Part shown: positions 59,080 to 64,000 of the stretch, piece by piece
How the letters are laid out: every line of letters starts with the position of its first letter
Position numbering within the stretch: the stretch's first letter is position 1
Assembly (NCBI GenBank): GCA_012103075.1
Contig: JAAVLQ010000001.1
Span: forward strand, 1,178,001 to 1,242,000
From: Brucella cytisi
GTDB lineage: Bacteria > Pseudomonadota > Alphaproteobacteria > Rhizobiales > Rhizobiaceae
Reading direction: 5' to 3'
Length of the DNA: 64,000 nt
Made by a program: the position numbers and the translations under genes
Notes under the pieces: generated by a model
Database searches by the model: none
Seen by the model: the letters and a program-made list of their open reading frames with translations, nothing else
What the model was told of the DNA's origin: nothing

Positions 59080-59925
59080 ATGTCCTACAAGACGGTGGTT
59101 GCCTATTCTCGCAGTGAATCCGAGTTGAAGCGGGTTGTGTCCGCCGTTGGACTTCTAAAGCAGAAGGTGCCCGATATTCACGTCATCGGGCTTTATTCAA
59201 TCCCTTCGCCCATCGTCTATGCCGACCCGAACGGCTTCATCGATCCGGGAATGTTCGAATTGCATGACAAGCAGCACAAGGAGCTTTCCGAAAGACTGAA
59301 ACATCTCTTCGAAGAAGATATGCGCCGTCAGGGCACCAACTATGAATATCGCATCACGCGATCCGAAACGGGCACCGCTGCTGATGGCGTGCTGACTGCT
59401 TGTCTTGGAGCCGAATTGCTGGTCGCCGGGCAACCCGACCCCGACGATCCGGCCACCAACGACGAAACCGCCGATACGATTGTTTTCAATTCCAGCTGCC
59501 CTGTTCTGCTGGTTCCCTATGCACCGGTGCTGCAGATGGTTTCGCTCGACCGGATCGTCGTCGCCTTTAACGGCAAGCGGGAAGCGGCCCGGGCCGCTTT
59601 CGACGCCCTGCCCTTGATGAAACATGCCGACAGAACGGAAATCGTTTGGGTCGATCCACCGGAAATTGAAGGCGAGGATCAGGCTTTGGCGAGCCACGAT
59701 ATTGCGGAATCACTGTCCCGGCACGGGATTGATGTGACGACCACAGCACTGGCATCCAACGGACGTTATGCGCAGGATGCGTTGAGGGAACATATCATCG
59801 CTGAACGCGCTGATCTTTTCGTGATGGGCGCTTACAGTCATTCCCGGTTGCGTGAACTGGTCTTTGGCGGGGTGACGCGCTCCATGCTGAACGAGCTGCC
59901 CATTCTTACGCTTTTCTCGCGCTAG
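59080..59925 (+). CDS. Tandem universal stress protein
   Basis: A 281-residue protein with two UspA-like halves. The first (about 1-145) begins MSYKTVVAYSRSESELKRV; the second (150-281) has RIVVAFNGKREAARAAFDALPL and ends with the ATP-binding pattern MGAYSHSRLRELVFGGVTRSMLN. The second half has the complete G-2X-G-9X-G(S/T) type motif; the first half appears degenerate. GGAAGGAG precedes the ATG. Frame intact. The role in stress survival is inferred from the family. Confidence 0.88.
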   Translation: MSYKTVVAYSRSESELKRVVSAVGLLKQKVPDIHVIGLYSIPSPIVYADPNGFIDPGMFELHDKQHKELSERLKHLFEEDMRRQGTNYEYRITRSETGTAADGVLTACLGAELLVAGQPDPDDPATNDETADTIVFNSSCPVLLVPYAPVLQMVSLDRIVVAFNGKREAARAAFDALPLMKHADRTEIVWVDPPEIEGEDQALASHDIAESLSRHGIDVTTTALASNGRYAQDALREHIIAERADLFVMGAYSHSRLRELVFGGVTRSMLNELPILTLFSR

Positions 59926-60025
59926 AAGACACAATTGAAGCCAGTTTGATCCGGCAATTGGCCAACAACTGGCCTGTCATGACACGACACGCTTGCAAGA
60001 ACACCATTTTTGCGGTTATCAGCAT

Positions 60026-60050
60026 CACCCGGCGCTGACTGTGCCGGGTG
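60026..60050. other. GC-rich hairpin upstream of gpt
   Basis: CACCCGGC at 60026-60033 and GCCGGGTG at 60043-60050 form a perfect 8-bp stem. No T run follows closely. It may end the Usp transcript or shape the gpt leader. Confidence 0.4.
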
Positions 60051-60206
60051 GAGAGCCTTTTCCTCTCTTGCCGCCCGCCTGAAAGGGCGCAGACGAAGAA
60101 AAGCCGCAGATCCTGACAGTTACAGCGCTTGGCAATCCGTCATAGCGCATTTTTGGTTTTTAAAGGTCCGGAGAACAAGCTCCGGATCGTTCCACGGAGC
60201 GTTTCG

Positions 60207-60704
60207 ATGTCCTTGCCAGATAAAGCCTTCCCAGTTTCATGGGATCAGTTCCACCGTGATGCCCGCGCCCTCGCCCGGCGGATTGCCGGTATGAATCGCG
60301 ATTGGCACGCAATTGTTGCCATCACGCGTGGCGGTCTGGTCCCTGCAGCCATCGTCTGCCGCGAACTCGGCATTCGTCTCATCGAAACCGTCTGTATTGC
60401 CTCCTATCACGACTACACGTCGCAAGGCGACATGCAGATCCTCAAGAGTGTGAGCGAAACACTTCTGGAAAATGGCGGCGAAGGCGTCATCGTCGTAGAC
60501 GACCTGACCGACACCGGCAAAACCGCAGCCATCGTGCGGGAAATGATGCCGAAGGCCCATTTTGCGACTGTTTACGCCAAACCGAAAGGCCGTCCGCTGA
60601 TCGATACCTTCGTAACGGAAGTGTCTCAGGACACACGGATCTACTTCCCTTGGGATATGGGCTTCACCTATCAGGAACCGATCGCAGGCGACAAGCGCGG
60701 CTGA
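60207..60704 (+). CDS. gpt: Xanthine-guanine phosphoribosyltransferase
   Basis: A 165-residue purine salvage enzyme. It begins [20 protein letters not shown] and has [22 protein letters not shown], the PRPP-binding [14 protein letters not shown] and [13 protein letters not shown] at the C-terminus with the purine-stacking residues. It makes XMP or GMP from xanthine or guanine and PRPP. Start at the ATG at 60207; the longer frame to 60129 adds residues without similarity. Frame intact. Confidence 0.92.
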   Translation: MSLPDKAFPVSWDQFHRDARALARRIAGMNRDWHAIVAITRGGLVPAAIVCRELGIRLIETVCIASYHDYTSQGDMQILKSVSETLLENGGEGVIVVDDLTDTGKTAAIVREMMPKAHFATVYAKPKGRPLIDTFVTEVSQDTRIYFPWDMGFTYQEPIAGDKRG

Positions 60705-61034
60705 AGCCGACAGACTTGAAGCCATAAGTCCATCGAATGCACTTCCGATAAAACTGGCGGAATCACATCCGCCAGATCAAAACGCTGCGAAACGAAAACA
60801 AACGAACGCGATTGTGGTGATATTTCTGCCGCAATCGCACCTTATGGAAAGCGCATCGAAATAACGCCGATTAGAGGCAGATAGCGTTTTCAAAGCCGCC
60901 ATATCCTGCCGAAATTTTAGTAATACCTTTAAAATAAAAGCTTTTTTGAATATTTTCAAAGGTCAGCTGCCTAACTAATCAGTTGTTATTTTGGCGAATC
61001 GGATCATGCTATAGATAAAAAGGGGATTTTCGCG
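60705..61034. other. Intergenic region without recognised features
   Basis: About 330 bp, AT-rich towards the right end (60900-61020), so promoter-like DNA for the Nudix gene. No convincing coding frame, repeat or RNA seen. Confidence 0.4.
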
Positions 61035-61523
61035 GTGAAGTCGCAGGCCAAACAACTGATTGCAACCGAAAAGCGCATTTTGACGCCTTCCGGTCGTTTG
61101 CAACAGGTTGCGGCGCTTGTCTATCGTCGCGACATGGGCACCCTCAAGGTTCTTGTCATCACAAGCCGCGGTACAGGCCGCTGGATCATTCCCAAAGGCT
61201 GGCCGCAAGTTGGTCGCACTCTGGCGGACACTGCTCTTCGTGAAGCATATGAAGAAGCCGGCATTCGTGGTGAGGTCTCTCCTGTACCAATCGGCAGTTT
61301 CTGCTACTGCAAGACCGATCTGCCACCTGAACGCATAAACCAGTTCACGGCGGCGGTATTCGCGGTGCAGTTCACCGGGCAGGAGAAAGACTGGCCTGAG
61401 CGGGATCAGCGCATCTGCGAATGGGTGTCGCCGCAGGAAGCGGCCAATCGCGTTGAAGAGACCGAACTGAAGCAGATACTGAATCATTTTGGTGATTCGG
61501 GGATTGCCGTTGCTGCAGAGTAG
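61035..61523 (+). CDS. Nudix hydrolase (DIPP-like)
   Basis: A 162-residue Nudix protein with a GTG start at 61035. The Nudix box reads RWIIPKGWPQVGRT...ALREAYEEAG: REAYEEAG is intact, but the glutamate five residues after the first glycine is replaced by Arg, as in some diphosphoinositol-polyphosphate phosphohydrolase-like enzymes. The metal-binding glutamates are there, so activity is likely. Flanking LQQVAALVYRRDMGTLKVLVITSR is typical. Possible substrates are inositol pyrophosphates or diadenosine polyphosphates. Frame intact. Confidence 0.86.
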   Translation: MKSQAKQLIATEKRILTPSGRLQQVAALVYRRDMGTLKVLVITSRGTGRWIIPKGWPQVGRTLADTALREAYEEAGIRGEVSPVPIGSFCYCKTDLPPERINQFTAAVFAVQFTGQEKDWPERDQRICEWVSPQEAANRVEETELKQILNHFGDSGIAVAAE

Positions 61524-62236
61524 GCAGCCCGCAAGCCGTCCTCAATGCAACATTCCCCGGATTATGATCCTTTTGCGGGGATTCTCTCTTTCGACAGTCG
61601 ACGCTGCCGTGCTTGTTTCTCTAACTGCTAATAATAGCGGCTATCCGGGCTCCCCAAATCACATAGCCGGCTTGGTTCGCAAAAGTGTCGCTTCTCCCCG
61701 TTATCCACATTTGCCCCAAGCTGTTACGCACAATATCTAGATGCTGGAGCGTTACAACAAACCATTGCTTGACGCTCGAAGCCGAGTCGTTTTTATGATA
61801 CTATCGTTGCGTAAGTAGCGTGATCGGGCGTTGTAATCTGCCGGTCCTTTTTTTTCGGTCAAGTTGAGTATCGAACGGGCGTTGCGCTTTGAAAGTGCGG
61901 TTTTCGCTCGGTGCTTTCTTGCGCCCAAATTCTGGGTGCGCCCTTCTCTGGAGAAGCAGATGCAACATCGATCAGAAACTGCGTTAACACTAGATTTAGT
62001 ATTTGCGCTCATGCTTCTTACAAGATAAGGTATTTTTCGTTCCGCCGATTTTTGATCGCGATCGCGCTAGCAAGGTTGCAATTAAGCTCCCCTGAGGAGT
62101 TTTTTTTCGTGGGCTTTGATGAGGTGGAAGCGGATTTCCGGGAGTTTTCTCCCCAACAAGACGCTCCTCCCCGCAGAAGAGCTGTTTTGACAGAGACGCG
62201 ATACAGACAGGCCGTGGCTGAAAACCGTCACTAGAG
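61524..62236. other. Long leader/intergenic region before nrdJ
   Basis: About 710 bp with no convincing coding frame. It is rich in T and G runs at 61850-61860 and 62098-62108. I looked for a cobalamin riboswitch (B12 box) because nrdJ is B12-dependent, and did not find one. The region ends in an NrdR-like palindrome at 62237. Some of it may be untranslated leader. Confidence 0.4.
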
Positions 62237-62252
62237 CTACTATATATAGAAC
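62237..62252. promoter_or_regulatory. NrdR-like box before nrdJ
   Basis: CTACTATATATAGAAC, centred on TATATATA, matches the core ACTATATATAG of the NrdR box that represses ribonucleotide reductase genes. It lies 15 bp before the start codon. Only one box is seen, whereas NrdR usually binds a pair, so this is uncertain. Confidence 0.4.
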
Positions 62253-62267
62253 GTTTGGATGGGACAG

Positions 62268-64000
62268 ATGAAGATCGAACGCCGTTTCACGAAAGAGAAT
62301 CAGTCGGCCTATGCGGACATCGCGTTCCGGACTGCGACCAGCGAGATCAAGAATCCCGATGGATCCATCGTATTCCGTCTTGAGAACATCAATGTGCCCG
62401 CGCAGTTCAGCCAAGTCGCCGCGGACATTCTTGCACAGAAGTACTTCCGCAAGGCTGGCGTTCCCGCACAGCTGAAGAAGATCGAGGAGAACGACGTTCC
62501 CTCATGGCTGTGGCGCTCGGTCGCTGACGAGGACGCGCTTGCCAAGCTGCCTGAAAATGAGCGCTACGGCTCCGAAATGGACGCCTGCGGGTTTTCGACC
62601 GTCTCGCCGGCACTGGACCTATTGGGGCTGGAAGGGTGGCTATTTCGCCTCTGAGGAAGATGCCCTCGCCTTCCGCGACGAGCTTGCCTATATGCTCGCG
62701 ACCCAACGTGTGGCTCCAAACAGCCCGCAATGGTTCAACACCGGCCTGCATTGGGCCTATGGCATCGACGGTCCCGGCGGGCCATTTCTATGTCGACTGG
62801 CAGACCGGCAAACTGACCAAGTCCAAGTCGGCCTACGAACATCCGCAGCCGCATGCCTGCTTCATTCAGTCCGTTGGCGACGACCTCGTCAATGAAGGCG
62901 GCATCATGGATCTGTGGGTCCGTGAAGCGCGCCTGTTCAAGTATGGCTCCGGCACGGGCTCTAACTTCAGCTATCTGCGCGGCGAAGGTGAAAAACTTTC
63001 CGGTGGTGGCAAATCCTCCGGTCTGATGAGCTTCCTGAAGATCGGCGACCGCGCGCCGCAGGTGCGATCAAGTCGGGCGGCACGACCCGCCGCGCCGCCA
63101 AGATGGTCGTCGTCGACATCGATCATCCGGATATCGAGGAATATATCGACTGGAAGGTCAAGGAAGAGCAGAAGGTTGCTTCGCTCGTCACCGGTTCCAA
63201 GATCGTCAAGCAGCATCTGACCGCCATCATGAAGGCTTGCGTCAACTGCGAAGCGGACAATGATGATTGTTTCGATCCGGCGAAGAACCCTGCCCTGAAG
63301 CGCGAAATCAAGGCCGCAAAGAAGAATCAGGTTCCGGAAAACTACGTCAAGCGTGTGATCCAGTTCGCGCGTCAGGGCTACACCGACATTCAGTTCAAGA
63401 CCTACGATACAGACTGGGATTCGGAAGCCTATCTCACTGTTTCGGGCCAGAATTCCAACAATTCCGTTTCGCTGAAGGACGAATTCCTGCGCGCTGTCGA
63501 AAACGACGGCGACTGGAACCTGACAGCTCGTCGCGACGGTCGCGTTATGAAGACGCTGAAGGCGCGCGATTTGTGGGAAAAGATCGGTTACGCCGCCGGG
63601 CGTCCGCTGATCCGGGCCTGCACTACAACACGACCATGAACGACTGGCACACCTGCCCGACCGCCGGTCCGATCCGCGCTTCCAATCCGTGCTCGGAATA
63701 CATGTTCCTTGACGACACGGCTTGCAATCTGGCGTCGATCAACCTGCTCACCTATCGCAACAAGGATGGTTCATTCGATATTGCAGCTTACGAGCACACG
63801 GCACGCCTGTGGACCATCGTTCTCGAAATTTCGGTGATGATGGCGCAGTTCCCGTCGAAGGAAATCGCCCGTCTTTCTTATGAATACCGCACGCTCGGCC
63901 TCGGCTACGCCAATATTGGCGGCCTGTTGATGACTTCCGGTATTCCTTATGACCTCCGACGAAGGCCGTGCAATTTGTGGCGCGCTGACGGCGATCATGA
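62268..64000 (+). CDS. nrdJ: Vitamin B12-dependent ribonucleotide reductase (class II), N-terminal part
   Basis: The first half of a large class II enzyme that makes deoxyribonucleotides with adenosylcobalamin. It starts MKIERRFTKENQSAYADIAF and has TWTYWGWKGGYFASEEDALAF, APNSPQWFNTGLHWAYGIDG, GGGKSSGLMSFL, KSGGTTRRAAKMVVVDIDHPD and SNPCSEYMFLDDTACNLASINL, with the catalytic cysteine in NPCSE. Seven frame changes are inferred (near 62590, 62617, 62780, 63055, 63594, 63952 and possibly one more); four lie at expected CCWGG, for instance AWASADPGLH. It continues beyond the right edge. Confidence 0.94.

Noticed and set aside
61524-62267. Cobalamin riboswitch before nrdJ
   Set aside because: I could not find a B12 box or the usual stem arrangement.
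1-64000. CRISPR arrays, prophage, integrative elements or toxin-antitoxin pairs
   Set aside because: No regularly spaced repeats, integrase or phage genes seen; tRNA genes have no repeated 3' ends nearby.

Overview
The window is a stretch of alphaproteobacterial chromosome that most resembles the Brucella/Ochrobactrum group (Rhizobiales, Brucellaceae). The grounds are protein-level resemblance, LexA boxes of the GAAC-N7-GAAC type, short palindromic Rhizobiales intergenic repeats, and typical neighbourhoods (folE-hisI-patatin, yidD near thrS, gyrA-coaD-ppi-ppi-queA-tgt). I see no prophage, CRISPR array, rRNA or integron. The only mobile DNA seen is an IS30-type transposase stub near 46.4 kb.

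Layout. 0-1.9 kb: the start of uvrA and ssb, divergent, each with an SOS box, around about 1 kb of unassigned structured DNA. 1.9-14.3 kb: arsC and a complete C-P lyase (phosphonate) locus: phnF regulator, then phnGHIJKL, a hexapeptide transferase, phnM, phnN and the transporter phnC, phnD, phnE1, phnE2. A Pho box and a palindrome that could bind PhnF precede phnG; a three-unit Pho box precedes phnC. 14.3-22.5 kb: marC, gyrA, a small membrane protein, coaD, two cyclophilins, queA, tgt. 22.5-27.5 kb: a TetR repressor facing an RND efflux pair like Brucella BepR/BepDE. 27.6-32.1 kb: a luciferase-like flavoenzyme, then a LysR regulator facing glutaryl-CoA dehydrogenase and a CoA-transferase. 32.2-35.9 kb: tRNA-Leu(GAG), patatin, hisI, folE, Fe-S scaffold, yidD. 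36-45 kb: D,D-carboxypeptidase, thrS, a secreted unknown protein, nitroreductase, flavin reductase, mazG, galE, a BASS transporter. 45-53 kb: TPR-methyltransferase, IS30 stub, acetyl-CoA hydrolase, small membrane protein, GGDEF cyclase, GNAT, sseA, alaX, cysteine synthase. 53-64 kb: DEAD-box helicase, ilvA, tRNA-Leu(UAA), MscS channel, wrbA, cinA-like gene, Usp, gpt, Nudix, and B12-dependent ribonucleotide reductase nrdJ, which runs off the end.

The most striking global property concerns sequence quality. About 56 single-base (rarely two-base) frame changes interrupt some 34 genes, including essential ones (gyrA, thrS, coaD, queA, nrdJ). Restoring each expected frame gives a normal-length protein, so I annotate these as one CDS each and do not call them pseudogenes. 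The indels fall in two classes: homopolymer runs, and places where the conserved protein requires the pentamer CCWGG. Reading all 64 kb I found no intact CCAGG or CCTGG, where base composition predicts well over a hundred. This suggests systematic miscalling at a methylated CCWGG motif, perhaps combined with natural avoidance. Protein-level conclusions at those sites should be treated as base-call artefacts.

How the genes work together: the phn block is a self-contained phosphate-starvation module. PhnCDE imports phosphonate, PhnGHIJ with PhnKL and PhnM cleaves the C-P bond, and PhnN rebuilds PRPP; it appears controlled by PhoB globally and PhnF locally. The remainder is mainly housekeeping (DNA repair and replication, queuosine synthesis, translation, CoA, folate and histidine synthesis) with a few locally regulated accessory units (efflux pump, glutaryl-CoA degradation).
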